DNA from: Mesorhizobium sp. B2-3-12
Lineage (GTDB): Bacteria > Pseudomonadota > Alphaproteobacteria > Rhizobiales > Rhizobiaceae
Direction of reading: 5' to 3'
Length of the DNA stretch: 64,000 nucleotides
NCBI RefSeq assembly: GCF_006442205.1
Contig: NZ_VFVR01000005.1
Span: 248,001 to 312,000 of the forward strand
Both the position numbers and the translations under genes were made by a program. Positions 55,466-63,527 of this stretch are shown one piece after another. Within the stretch, counting starts at the first letter, position 1, and each line of letters starts with the position of its first letter. The notes under the pieces are model-generated. The model saw only the letters and a program-made list of their open reading frames with translations, had not been told where the DNA came from and ran no database searches.

Positions 55466-55625
55466 GCGCCCCCCTCTGTCCTGCCGGACATCTCCCCCTC
55501 TAGGGGGGAGATCGGCTGTCATCGCCGCTTTCGCCAATCGCCAGCACCGCAGGACGGGGTCCGGCGCGCAAGCTGCCAATCTCCCCCCTAGAGGGGGAGA
55601 TGTCCGGCAGGACAGAGGGGGGCGC
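55466..55625. repeat. Paired-palindrome intergenic element, copy D
   Basis: Inner arms CTCCCCCTCTAGGGGGGAGA and its near-exact complement about 80 bp away, with outer arms GCCCCCCTCTGTCCTGCCGG type. Same size, arms and interior TCATCGC..CTTTCGCCA as copy C. It lies between the hydratase and acyl-CoA dehydrogenase genes, within the operon. Confidence 0.9.
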
Positions 55626-55662
55626 CGTAGAGTGCAGACCTCGCAGAATTGCGGAGGTATCC

Positions 55663-56811
55663 ATGCCTGACCGCTCTTTCCTCAACTGGCCGTTCTTCGA
55701 AGACCGCCATCGCGAGCTCGCAGAACACCTCGACACCTGGTGCGCGAAAAACCTGCCCGTCGATCATCACGACGTCGATGCCGCGTGCCGCGAGCTGGTG
55801 GCCATGCTTGGCCGGGACGGCTGGCTGAAGCCGACGGCGCTCGACACCGGCAATCCGCGACCACTCGATGTGCGCACGCTCTGCATCACCCGCGAGACGC
55901 TGGCGCGCCATGATGGGCTCGCCGACTTCGCTTTTGCCATGCAGGGGCTCGGCACCGGCGCGCTCAGCCTGTTCGGCACGCCGGACCAGCAGCAATGGCT
56001 GGCAAAGACCCGCGCCGGCAAGGCGATCTCCGCCTTTGCCCTGTCGGAGCCGCGCTCCGGGTCTGACGTTGCCAATACCGAGATGACGGCGACCCGCGAT
56101 GGCGACAGCTATGTTTTGTCCGGCGAAAAAACCTGGATTTCGAATGGTGGCATCGCCGATTTCTATGTCGTCTTTGCCCGCACCGGCGAAGCGCCGGGCG
56201 CCAAGGGCCTCTCGGCCTTCATCGTGCCGGGCGATGCCAAGGGCCTCGGCATTGCCGAGCGACTGGAAGTGATCGCGCCGCACCCGCTGGCCAGGCTATC
56301 CTTCGACCAGGTCCGGCTGCCGGCCTCGGCACTGATCGGCAGGCCGGGCGATGGGTTCCGCATCGCCATGTCGGTGCTCGACGTGTTCCGCTCGACCGTC
56401 GGCGCAGCGGCTCTCGGCTTTGCCCGCCGGGCGCTCGATGAAAGCATCAACAGAGTCGCCGAGCGCAAACTGTTCGGCGCGCCGATGGCCGAATTGCAGA
56501 TGGTGCAGGGCCACATCGCCGACATGGCGCTCGACGTCGATGCGGCGGCGCTGCTGGTCTACCGCGCCGCCTGGACCAAGGACATGGGCGCCGCGCGGGT
56601 GACGCGCGAGGCGGCGATGGCCAAGCTGTTCGCCACCGACAAGGCGCAGGAGGTGATCGACAACGCGGTGCAACTGCATGGCGGCGACGGCGTCCGCAAG
56701 GGCCACATCATCGAGAGCCTGTATCGCGAGATCCGCGCGCTGCGCATTTATGAGGGCGCTTCGGACGTGCAGAAGGTGGTGATCGCGCGGCAAGTGATGG
56801 GCGCGGCCTGA
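55663..56811 (+). CDS. Acyl-CoA dehydrogenase family protein
   Basis: 382 residues. Landmarks: [20 protein letters not shown] (FAD/substrate loop), KTWISNGG, and the C-terminal [11 protein letters not shown] then [10 protein letters not shown], whose Glu is the usual catalytic base. Probably forms a double bond in an acyl-CoA intermediate. GCGGAGG precedes the ATG. A downstream RidA gene follows 70 bp later. Confidence 0.92.
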   Translation: MPDRSFLNWPFFEDRHRELAEHLDTWCAKNLPVDHHDVDAACRELVAMLGRDGWLKPTALDTGNPRPLDVRTLCITRETLARHDGLADFAFAMQGLGTGALSLFGTPDQQQWLAKTRAGKAISAFALSEPRSGSDVANTEMTATRDGDSYVLSGEKTWISNGGIADFYVVFARTGEAPGAKGLSAFIVPGDAKGLGIAERLEVIAPHPLARLSFDQVRLPASALIGRPGDGFRIAMSVLDVFRSTVGAAALGFARRALDESINRVAERKLFGAPMAELQMVQGHIADMALDVDAAALLVYRAAWTKDMGAARVTREAAMAKLFATDKAQEVIDNAVQLHGGDGVRKGHIIESLYREIRALRIYEGASDVQKVVIARQVMGAA

Positions 56812-56881
56812 ACAGGTCGCGACCACGGAATTTTTCGACACGGATATTGCGGACCCGATATTGGACAGGCGGAGAGACGAC

Positions 56882-57277
56882 ATGCACGAGATCCTGCAGC
56901 CGGAAGGCTGGGCAAAACCGGTCGGCTACGCCAATGGCGTGGCGGCGCGCGGCAGGCTCGTCTTCGTCGGCGGACAGGTCGGCTGGAACGGGCAATGCCA
57001 GTTCGAGACTGACGACTTCGCCGGCCAGGTGCGCCAGACGCTCCAGAACATCGTCGCGGTGCTGGCCGAGGCCGGCGCGGAACCACGGCACATCACCTCG
57101 ATGACCTGGTATTTTACCGACAAGACCGAATATCTCGGCAACCTCAAGGGGATCGGCGAAGCTTATCGCGACGTGATCGGCAGGCATTTTCCAGCAATGG
57201 CCGCCATGCAGGTGATGGCGCTGGTCGAGGATCGCGCCAAGGTGGAGATCCAGGCGACTGCCGTTATTCCGGAATAA
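56882..57277 (+). CDS. RidA/YjgF family protein
   Basis: 131 residues. The family core is ARGRLVFVGGQVGWNGQCQF with the C-terminal AMQVMALVEDRAKVEIQATA. The usual Arg in the C-terminal substrate motif is represented by the Arg in EDRAKVEI. RidA proteins hydrolyse reactive imines or enamines, or, as RutC, related intermediates. GCGGAGAG precedes the ATG. It is convergent with a RutA-like gene. Confidence 0.9.
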   Translation: MHEILQPEGWAKPVGYANGVAARGRLVFVGGQVGWNGQCQFETDDFAGQVRQTLQNIVAVLAEAGAEPRHITSMTWYFTDKTEYLGNLKGIGEAYRDVIGRHFPAMAAMQVMALVEDRAKVEIQATAVIPE

Positions 57278-57301
57278 AGAATTCGCTTTCCCCGGAATAT
57301 C

Positions 57302-58393
57302 TTATTCGCGAAGCCCGGCCTGCCTCAGCAGCGGCAGCACGTGATCGCAGAAATAGGGTAGCTCCTGCGTGTAGTTGACGAAGGACAGGGCGATGCCCTG
57401 ATAGCCGTGCTTTGATATGGCGGCCATGTCGGCGGCAATCGTTTGCGGCGTCCCAATCAGCGGATAGGTGCCGGCGCCGCCGGCGAAACGCTGGCGGTAG
57501 GCGTCATAGGCATGCGGGTCGTGCGACTGCGAGAATTCCTTTTTTCCCGCCATATGCGCATCGACCGCCTCGTGATCGGCAAGATCGACGGCATATCTTT
57601 TATAATATGCCTGCGCCTCTTCCATGGTCGGGCGGCAGACGACATGCGCCACGGTGTAGACGCCGACCTCCCGGCCAACCTTGTCGGCCCGCTCGCTGAT
57701 GTCGGCGACATGCTTGCCGGCATCGCTCATCTCGGAAAAAGTCGTGAACAGATAATCGCATCTGGCGGCGGCGAAATCGCGGCCCGGGCCGCCGAAAGCG
57801 GCGTTCATGGTCACCGGGCGCGGAAGCTGCAGGCTGGCCGGCCGGCTGACCGCCTCCTTGAGGTGATAATAGGTGCCGTCATAGTCAAGCGGCTCCGCCG
57901 ACGCGTAGAGCTTCTCGAGGATCTCGATCCATTCGGCTGCTTGGTCGTAACCCTTCTCGACCAGCGGCGTGCCGAACATGCCGAATTCCTTCGGGTTCCA
58001 GCCGCAGACGATGTTCAACCCGGCACGGCCCTGGCTGATGTGGTCGACGGTCGCCAGCGCCTTGGCGGCATAGAGCGGATGCACAAGCGGCACGTGCACG
58101 GTCATGAACAGACCGATGCGGTCGGTGGCCACGCTGAGCGCCGCCGCCCAGGTGAAGGTCTCGAAAGACATTTCCCTGACCTTGTTGCGGCCGCCAAAGC
58201 CACGCCAGCGTGCGATCGGCAACATGAACTCCAGCCCGGCCCGGTCGGCGATCTGGGCGGCCGTCAGATTGTCCTGCCAGCTTGCCGTCCAGCGTTCAGG
58301 CACATCCGATATGGCAAGGCCGCCATCGGCGTTGGTCGAGAAGACGCCAAGCTTGAGTTTGTTGGTGCCTTGCAACGGATGTGCTTTGTTCAT
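57302..58393 (-). CDS. LLM-class flavin-dependent monooxygenase, RutA/SsuD-like
   Basis: 363 residues of the luciferase-like family. RutA-like features are FMLPIARWRGFGGRNKVR and AALSVATDRIGLFMTVHVPL, NIVCGWNPKEFGMFG and the end VNYTQELPYFCDHVLPLL. Such enzymes hydroxylate or cleave rings using FMNH2. The Met at 58393 has GGGAGG ahead; the longer upstream frame is antisense to the aldolase. Neighbouring RidA protein recalls RutA-RutC. Substrate unknown. Confidence 0.88.
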   Translation of the reverse strand: MNKAHPLQGTNKLKLGVFSTNADGGLAISDVPERWTASWQDNLTAAQIADRAGLEFMLPIARWRGFGGRNKVREMSFETFTWAAALSVATDRIGLFMTVHVPLVHPLYAAKALATVDHISQGRAGLNIVCGWNPKEFGMFGTPLVEKGYDQAAEWIEILEKLYASAEPLDYDGTYYHLKEAVSRPASLQLPRPVTMNAAFGGPGRDFAAARCDYLFTTFSEMSDAGKHVADISERADKVGREVGVYTVAHVVCRPTMEEAQAYYKRYAVDLADHEAVDAHMAGKKEFSQSHDPHAYDAYRQRFAGGAGTYPLIGTPQTIAADMAAISKHGYQGIALSFVNYTQELPYFCDHVLPLLRQAGLRE

Positions 58394-58440
58394 GTCGCGA
58401 CCTCCCGGCGAAGATCGCACGCTACGGCTCCGCGAAAATA

Positions 58441-58454
58441 TTTCAAGCATGAAA
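58441..58454. promoter_or_regulatory. Putative MarR-type operator, site 3
   Basis: TTTCAAGCATGAAA, with perfect 5-bp arms, centred between the divergent RutA-like and aldolase genes (120 bp apart). It can control both. Confidence 0.65.
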
Positions 58455-58513
58455 CAGCTTCGCCTCGCACTGGTTTGCCGATATGAATTTGGCGGGATGA
58501 GAAAGGGATTGGC

Positions 58514-59290
58514 ATGAGCGAGTTTCGCCAGAAGTGTATCGGCAAGGCCAAGCTCGTCGGCTCCTTCGCCGCCATCCCGCATCCCGTCGCGGTCGAGGTG
58601 ATGGCGCTGTCCGGTCTCGACTTCCTCTGCATCGACTGGGAGCATGCCCAGATCTCGCGCGACATGATCGAGGCCATGGTGCGGGCGGCCGATGTCCACC
58701 GCGTGCCGGCGATGGTGCGCGTTCCCGGCCATGCGCCCGAAGCCATCCACGCGGCGCTGGACAGCGGCGCGCAGGGCGTGCTGGTGCCACGCGTCTCGAC
58801 CGCGGCCCAAGCTGAGATGGCGGTGACGGCTTCGCGCTATCCGCCGCTGGGCGAGCGCGGCGTCGGACCCGGCCGCGCGGCCGGCTATGGCTATCGCATT
58901 CCGCAATATCTGGCCGGCGCCAATGACAGGATCGTCGTCGCTGTCCAGGTCGAGACCGCCGAGGGGTTGGCCAACATCGAGGCGATCGCCGATGTCGACG
59001 GCGTCGACGTGATCTTCGTCGGGCCCGGCGATCTCTCCGTATCGATCAATGCGATCGGACCGAAGGGCGCAGACAAGCTCACGGATGCGATCAGCAGGAT
59101 CATTGGCGTGACGATCGCGCACGGCAAGACCTCCGGCATATTCTGCGCCAGCCCGCAGACCGTCGGCCAGTGGGCAGCCTTCGGCGCCAGCTTTTTCGTC
59201 CTGGCCAGCGACACGATGTTTCTCGGCGCGGGCGCCGCGGCCAATTATGGCGCCGCCCACGCCGAACTGGAGCAGGAAGGCCCCCGCTAG
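58514..59290 (+). CDS. HpcH/HpaI-type aldolase
   Basis: 258 residues. The metal site is Glu in AVQVETAEGL and Asp in IFVGPGDLSV; the catalytic His-Arg region is FLCIDWEHAQIS with VPRVSTAAQ. These enzymes cleave 4-hydroxy-2-oxo acids to pyruvate plus an aldehyde, typically the last step of aromatic catabolism. Monocistronic by layout, divergent from the RutA-like gene. Confidence 0.92.
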   Translation: MSEFRQKCIGKAKLVGSFAAIPHPVAVEVMALSGLDFLCIDWEHAQISRDMIEAMVRAADVHRVPAMVRVPGHAPEAIHAALDSGAQGVLVPRVSTAAQAEMAVTASRYPPLGERGVGPGRAAGYGYRIPQYLAGANDRIVVAVQVETAEGLANIEAIADVDGVDVIFVGPGDLSVSINAIGPKGADKLTDAISRIIGVTIAHGKTSGIFCASPQTVGQWAAFGASFFVLASDTMFLGAGAAANYGAAHAELEQEGPR

Positions 59291-59320
59291 CGCCCGGTCG
59301 AGCGGGCAGCCGAGAAACTT

Positions 59321-59350
59321 TTTTAAGCTTAAAACTTTTACCTTGAAAAG
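59321..59350. promoter_or_regulatory. Putative MarR-type operators, tandem sites 4a and 4b
   Basis: TTTTAAGCTTAAAA (59321-59334) is a perfect palindrome; TTTTACCTTGAAAA (59336-59349) is a degenerate second copy, 15 bp on. They follow the aldolase gene and precede the amino acid transporter by 361 bp. The tandem arrangement suggests cooperative binding. Confidence 0.55.
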
Positions 59351-59623
59351 CGCGGCGCTTTGGATAGCATTCAAAGTCGATGCCGACTGTCGGGCTGGAG
59401 GGTTTCCCGGCAGTTCGTCGCGGTGCTCCGGGTGGGAGGGGTTTCAGTCCTTTGTCGTTTGTGCTGCCCCAGTCATCGTCCAGCGCGCTATGCTTTCGAT
59501 GGCGTACGCGCCCAGATCCGCGACCTGCATATCGATACCATCGCCAATTTCAGCGTGAATGCGCATGCGACCAGGACCAGATCGCGGCCGCGCCCGTGCG
59601 CATGGTCGCCACCATGAATTGAC
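59351..59623. other. Gap between operators and leader, no convincing gene
   Basis: 273 bp. Short frames exist (for example from 59360) but none resembles a known protein or has a good ribosome site. It may contain the promoter of the binding-protein operon or a worn gene remnant. Confidence 0.4.
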
Positions 59624-59671
59624 GCCCCGCTGGGAGGCGGGACGGCAACAAACCGTGCGGGGCAGCCCGCC
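59624..59671 (+). promoter_or_regulatory. Possible compact pseudoknot leader (riboswitch-like)
   Basis: P1: GCCCCGC (59624-59630) with GCGGGGC (59657-59663). P2: ACGG (59642-59645) with CCGT (59653-59656) around a 7-nt A-rich loop. The segment GGCGGG (59636-59641) inside P1 can pair with CCCGCC (59666-59671) outside it, giving an H-type pseudoknot 39 bp ahead of the binding-protein start. It matches no family I can name from memory. Confidence 0.4.
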
Positions 59672-59710
59672 CGATCAACAACCAGAGGGAACACCCCAGA
59701 GGGACCACCA

Positions 59711-60508
59711 ATGAAGCTCAACCGTCGCAATCTCATCCTTTTCGCCGCGGCGATCGGCATCGCCGCCGGACCGGCAACCGCCTTTGCCGCCGATGTGCTC
59801 AATGTCGGCGCCTACCCGACCAACCCACCCTTCGAATACAAGAACGAGAGCGGCACGTTCGAGGGTTTTGAGATCGACATCGTCAACGAAGCGGCAAAGC
59901 GCATCGGCATGACCACCGACATCGCCGATCTCGGCTTCCAGGCGCTGTTCGCCGCGACCACCTCGAAGCGCATCGACGTCGCCATCTCCTCGATCACCAT
60001 CACGCCGGAGCGGTTGAAGTCGCAATCCTTCACCCAGCCCTATTATGATTCCGACATGGGCATCGCCACCAAGTCCGACAGCGCGATCAATGCCGAAGCC
60101 GACCTCAAGGGCAAGATCGTCGGCGTGCTCTCGGGCTCGACCGGCGAGACCTGGGTCAAGGCGCATCAGGAAGCCGACGGCTTCAGCGACGTGAAGGGCT
60201 ATGACACGCAGCAGAACCTTTTGCTCGACCTTAGCGCCGGCCGTATCGATGCCGCTGTCAGCGACATTCCCGGCATGGAATATTCCTTTACGAAGATGAA
60301 GGACCTGAAGGTCAAGCAGCGCATCAAGACCGGCGAGCAGTACGGCCTGATGCTGACCAAGGATCATCCGCTGCTCGGCAAACTCAACGACGCGCTGACG
60401 GCGATGAAGAAGGACGGCACGTTGGCGGCGATCCATAAAAAGTGGTTCGGCAGTGACGCCCCAGCAGATTCCTCGACCGTCAAGGAAATGCCGCTGCCCA
60501 AGGCCTGA
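59711..60508 (+). CDS. Polar amino acid-type ABC transporter substrate-binding protein
   Basis: 265 residues, family 3 periplasmic binding protein. Signal peptide about 1-26 (ending TAFAA), then VGAYPTNPPFEYKNESGTFE, the family signature GFEIDIVNEAAKRIG and LTKDHPLLGKLNDALTAMKK. A double-basic RR in the leader suggests possible Tat use. It probably binds an amino acid or amine. Confidence 0.93.
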   Translation: MKLNRRNLILFAAAIGIAAGPATAFAADVLNVGAYPTNPPFEYKNESGTFEGFEIDIVNEAAKRIGMTTDIADLGFQALFAATTSKRIDVAISSITITPERLKSQSFTQPYYDSDMGIATKSDSAINAEADLKGKIVGVLSGSTGETWVKAHQEADGFSDVKGYDTQQNLLLDLSAGRIDAAVSDIPGMEYSFTKMKDLKVKQRIKTGEQYGLMLTKDHPLLGKLNDALTAMKKDGTLAAIHKKWFGSDAPADSSTVKEMPLPKA

Positions 60509-60520
60509 GCGGCGGCCAAC

Positions 60521-60566
60521 GGACGGAAGGCGTGCGGGCCCCAAGGGGTCGGCACGTCCCGTTTTT
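60521..60566 (+). terminator. Attenuating terminator after the binding-protein gene
   Basis: A long imperfect stem with GGAC...CGTGC and GCACG...TCC arms and a CCCC-AA-GGGG tip, followed by GTTTTT. It lies between the binding-protein and permease genes, so it probably lowers permease expression relative to binding protein. Confidence 0.65.
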
Positions 60567-60671
60567 CACGCATAACCTTCCCGGGACCGGCATCCGTTCG
60601 GCAAAGCCGATCTTGGTATTCCGGGTCGGGCTCTGGCGTCAGATGACGCAACACCGTTCGGGAATGCCCTG

Positions 60672-61346
60672 ATGTCGCTGATCGACACTTTCTTTAACGC
60701 CGACGTCATCGCGTCGAGCCTGCCGGCGCTGCTGCGCGGCTTCCTGAACACGCTGCTGCTCGGCCTGCTCAGCATCGGCATCGGCATTCCCATCGGCCTG
60801 GTGATCAGCCTGTTGCGGCTCTATGCGCCGAAGCCGCTGCGCTGGCTGGCGGTCGGCTACACCGACATTTTTCGCGCGCTGCCGGTGCTGGTGGTGCTGA
60901 TCCTGATCTATTACGCGCTGCCTTTTCTCGGCATACGCCTGTCGTCCTGGGCGTCCGCCGTGACGGCATTCGCCATCATCATGTCGGCCTATTCCGCCGA
61001 AGTGTTCCGCTCCGGCATAGAGAGCATTCCGCGCGGCCAGTTCGAGGCCTCGCAGGCGCTCGGCCTGCCGTTCCTTTTGACCTTGCGCAAGGTGGTGCTG
61101 CCGCAGGCGGTGCGCGTGGTCATCCCGCCGATGACCAGCAACTGCGTCTCGATGTTCAAGGACACGTCGCTGGCCTCCACCGTGGCGCTGCCGGAACTCT
61201 TGAAGGAAGCGACCAACGCCCAGTCGCTCTACGCCAATCCCTCGCCGCTGATCGGCGCCGCACTGGTCTATCTCATTTTCCTTTGGCCGATGGTCCGCCT
61301 CGTCAGCCTGCTTGAAGCCCGCTTCAAGACCGAGAAGACACGCTGA
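60672..61346 (+). CDS. Amino acid ABC transporter permease
   Basis: 224 residues, HisM/GlnP type: LPALLRGFLNTLLLGLLSIG at the start, TDIFRALPVLVVLILIYYAL and the EAA loop EASQALGLPFLLTLRKVVLP. There is no matching amino acid-type ATPase in the window; the nearby ATPases are of the Dpp type. The operon is binding protein, permease, PLP enzyme. Confidence 0.93.
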   Translation: MSLIDTFFNADVIASSLPALLRGFLNTLLLGLLSIGIGIPIGLVISLLRLYAPKPLRWLAVGYTDIFRALPVLVVLILIYYALPFLGIRLSSWASAVTAFAIIMSAYSAEVFRSGIESIPRGQFEASQALGLPFLLTLRKVVLPQAVRVVIPPMTSNCVSMFKDTSLASTVALPELLKEATNAQSLYANPSPLIGAALVYLIFLWPMVRLVSLLEARFKTEKTR

Positions 61347-61394
61347 CCTCGCAAACCAATCCGAACCGCCAAGTCCTTTGTAGGAGCCTGCCCC

Positions 61395-62669
61395 ATGAAC
61401 AAGCATCAAACCGACACAGCGAACGCCTCAGCGTTCCCCGTCGACACCATTCGCGCCATGTTTCCCGCTCTGCAGCGGGCCGGCGATTTCATCTTCATGG
61501 ACAACGCCGCCGGGGCGCAGATCCCGCAGAGCGTGCTCGACGCGGTGACCAACCATCTGGTTTCGCACAATGTGCAGCGCGGCGGCCGCTATGGCCGCAG
61601 CGTCACCGTCGACCAGTCGGTCGCCGACGCCCGGACCAGCGTCGCCTTGCTGATCAACGCATACAACCCGTCCGAAATCTGCTTCGGCATGAACGCCACC
61701 TCCTTCATCCGCCTGGTCAGCCTCGGAATCGGCCAGATGCTCTCTGAACGCGATGAGATCGTCGTCACCGACATGGACCATGACGCCAACATCGCCACCT
61801 GGCTGGCGCTGGAATCGGCCGGCGCCAAGTTCAAGTGGTGGCGCATGCGCGAGGATGGCAATCTGCATGTCGACGATCTCAGGCCGCTGGTTTCGGACCG
61901 CACCCGGCTGGTCGCCTGCACGGTGACGGCGCATTCGATCGGCTCGATCGTCGATGTCGCGTCCGTCGCTGACATCGCGCATGCAGCAGGCGCCGAAGTC
62001 TTTCTCGACTGCGTGCATTACGGACCGCACGGGCTGATCGACGTGCAGGCTTGGGATTGCGACTATCTCGTCTGCTCCGGCTACAAGAACTTCTCGCCGC
62101 ATATGGGCTTCCTCTGGGGCCGCTTCGAGACGCTGAAGCGGCTGCCGACCTTCCGGGAGGATTTCATTCCGGACGAGCCGCCCTACAAGGTCGAGGCCGG
62201 CACTTTCATCTACGAGAACGTATCGGGCATGGATGCCGCCGTGCAGTATCTGGAACTGATCGGCCGCAATCTGGCACCGTCCAACAACCGTTCACGGCGC
62301 GAGAACATCGTCGCCGGCATGGGCGCCATCCGCGAATATGAGTTGCTGCTGGCGCGCGAGATGATGGGCGTGCTGAAGGGCTGCGGCGCGACCATCTACG
62401 GCGTCGCCGACGAGGCTCGTATCCATGAGCGCGTACCGACCTTCTGCTTCAACATCGGCAAGCTGTCGCCGCAGCGGATCGTCGAGGAAATGGCCGAGCT
62501 GCAGATCGGCATCCGCGACGGCCATATGTACGCGCCCCGCCTGATGAAACGCCTCAACCTGAGCATGGACAGCGGCGCCATCCGCGCCTCGCTGGTGCAT
62601 TACAACACGGTCGAGGAGATCCACAAATTCGGCGAGGCGCTGCGCGCTATCATCGCCAAGCTGTCGTAA
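61395..62669 (+). CDS. Cysteine desulfurase-like aminotransferase class V protein
   Basis: 424 residues. PLP lysine is in [13 protein letters not shown] (about K233), and the preceding DCVHYGPHG holds the Asp and His that contact PLP. The catalytic Cys loop of true desulfurases is not visible, so it may be a lyase or aminotransferase. Fits the cysteine desulfurase-like subfamily of longer proteins. It follows the permease by 48 bp and could process the imported compound. Confidence 0.88.
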   Translation: MNKHQTDTANASAFPVDTIRAMFPALQRAGDFIFMDNAAGAQIPQSVLDAVTNHLVSHNVQRGGRYGRSVTVDQSVADARTSVALLINAYNPSEICFGMNATSFIRLVSLGIGQMLSERDEIVVTDMDHDANIATWLALESAGAKFKWWRMREDGNLHVDDLRPLVSDRTRLVACTVTAHSIGSIVDVASVADIAHAAGAEVFLDCVHYGPHGLIDVQAWDCDYLVCSGYKNFSPHMGFLWGRFETLKRLPTFREDFIPDEPPYKVEAGTFIYENVSGMDAAVQYLELIGRNLAPSNNRSRRENIVAGMGAIREYELLLAREMMGVLKGCGATIYGVADEARIHERVPTFCFNIGKLSPQRIVEEMAELQIGIRDGHMYAPRLMKRLNLSMDSGAIRASLVHYNTVEEIHKFGEALRAIIAKLS

Positions 62670-62682
62670 CCGGATGGGCCGT

Positions 62683-62712
62683 GCCTGACCTTCGGGTCAG
62701 GCCGCCTTTTTC
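62683..62712 (+). terminator. Terminator after the class V gene
   Basis: Stem GCCTGACC with GGTCAGGC around TTCG, then CGCCTTTTTC. It overlaps the stop codon of the convergent ATPase gene. Confidence 0.8.
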
Positions 62713-63527
62713 TTCGCCAGCCTTGCCTTGATCGAGGCCACGTCGGCGCGAGGTGTGGCGGCGAACAGCGTCCTGGTGTAGCTGTGCTTGGGGTCCGAAA
62801 AGACCTCGTCGCGGGAGCCGTATTCGACGGCCTCGCCGAAATACATCACCATCACATCGTCGGCAATGTAGCGCACGACCGACAGATCGTGGCTGATGAA
62901 GACATAGGTCAGCTGGAACTCGTCCTGCAGGTCGGCGAGCAGGTTGAGCACCTGCGCCTGCACCGACAGGTCGAGTGCGGACACCGGCTCGTCGAGCACC
63001 AGCAGGCTCGGGTTCAGCATCAGCGCGCGGGCAATGGCGATGCGTTGGCGCTGGCCGCCCGAGAACATGTGCGGATAGCGATTGTAGTGCTCATGGCCAA
63101 GGCCGACCTTCTTCAGCATCTTCATGGCGAGGTCGCGCCGCTCGGCCGCCGGCTTGTCGGTGTTGATGAGCAGCGGCTCGCCCAGCACGTCGCCGATCTT
63201 CTGGCGCGGATTGAGCGAGCCGTAGGGGTTCTGGAAGACGATCTGCACCTTGCGGCGCATCTCCCTGGTCAATCCGCCTTTGGCGATATCGACCTTGTTG
63301 CCGTCGATGAAGAGCTCGCCCGACGTCGCGGGATCGATCAAGGTGATGATGCGGGCGAGCGTGGACTTACCGCAACCGCTTTCGCCGACGATGGCCAGCG
63401 TCTTGCCCTTGTCCACGGTGAAGGAGACGCCCTTGACCGCATGCACCGTGCGCGGCCCGGTGAACAGTCCGCCGCCGATGTGGTAGTCGCGAACGATGTT
63501 CTTGCCTTCGAGGACCGTGGTGCTCAT
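62697..63527 (-). CDS. Dpp/Opp-type ABC transporter ATPase, DppF-like
   Basis: 276 residues. Walker A GESGCGKST, Q-loop VFQNPYGSLNPRQKI, signature FSGGQRQRI and Walker B LLVLDEP; it ends with a KKKAA tail. The start overlaps the next gene upstream by 4 bp. Its partner permeases and binding protein lie beyond the right edge. Confidence 0.94.
   Translation of the reverse strand: MSTTVLEGKNIVRDYHIGGGLFTGPRTVHAVKGVSFTVDKGKTLAIVGESGCGKSTLARIITLIDPATSGELFIDGNKVDIAKGGLTREMRRKVQIVFQNPYGSLNPRQKIGDVLGEPLLINTDKPAAERRDLAMKMLKKVGLGHEHYNRYPHMFSGGQRQRIAIARALMLNPSLLVLDEPVSALDLSVQAQVLNLLADLQDEFQLTYVFISHDLSVVRYIADDVMVMYFGEAVEYGSRDEVFSDPKHSYTRTLFAATPRADVASIKARLAKKKAA

Noticed and set aside
57302-59374. 690-residue minus-strand frame
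   Set aside because: Only the C-terminal 363 residues are the flavin monooxygenase; the rest is antisense to the aldolase gene.
59247-59622. Short overlapping frames in the gap
   Set aside because: None resembles a protein family or has a clear ribosome site; kept only as a possible remnant.
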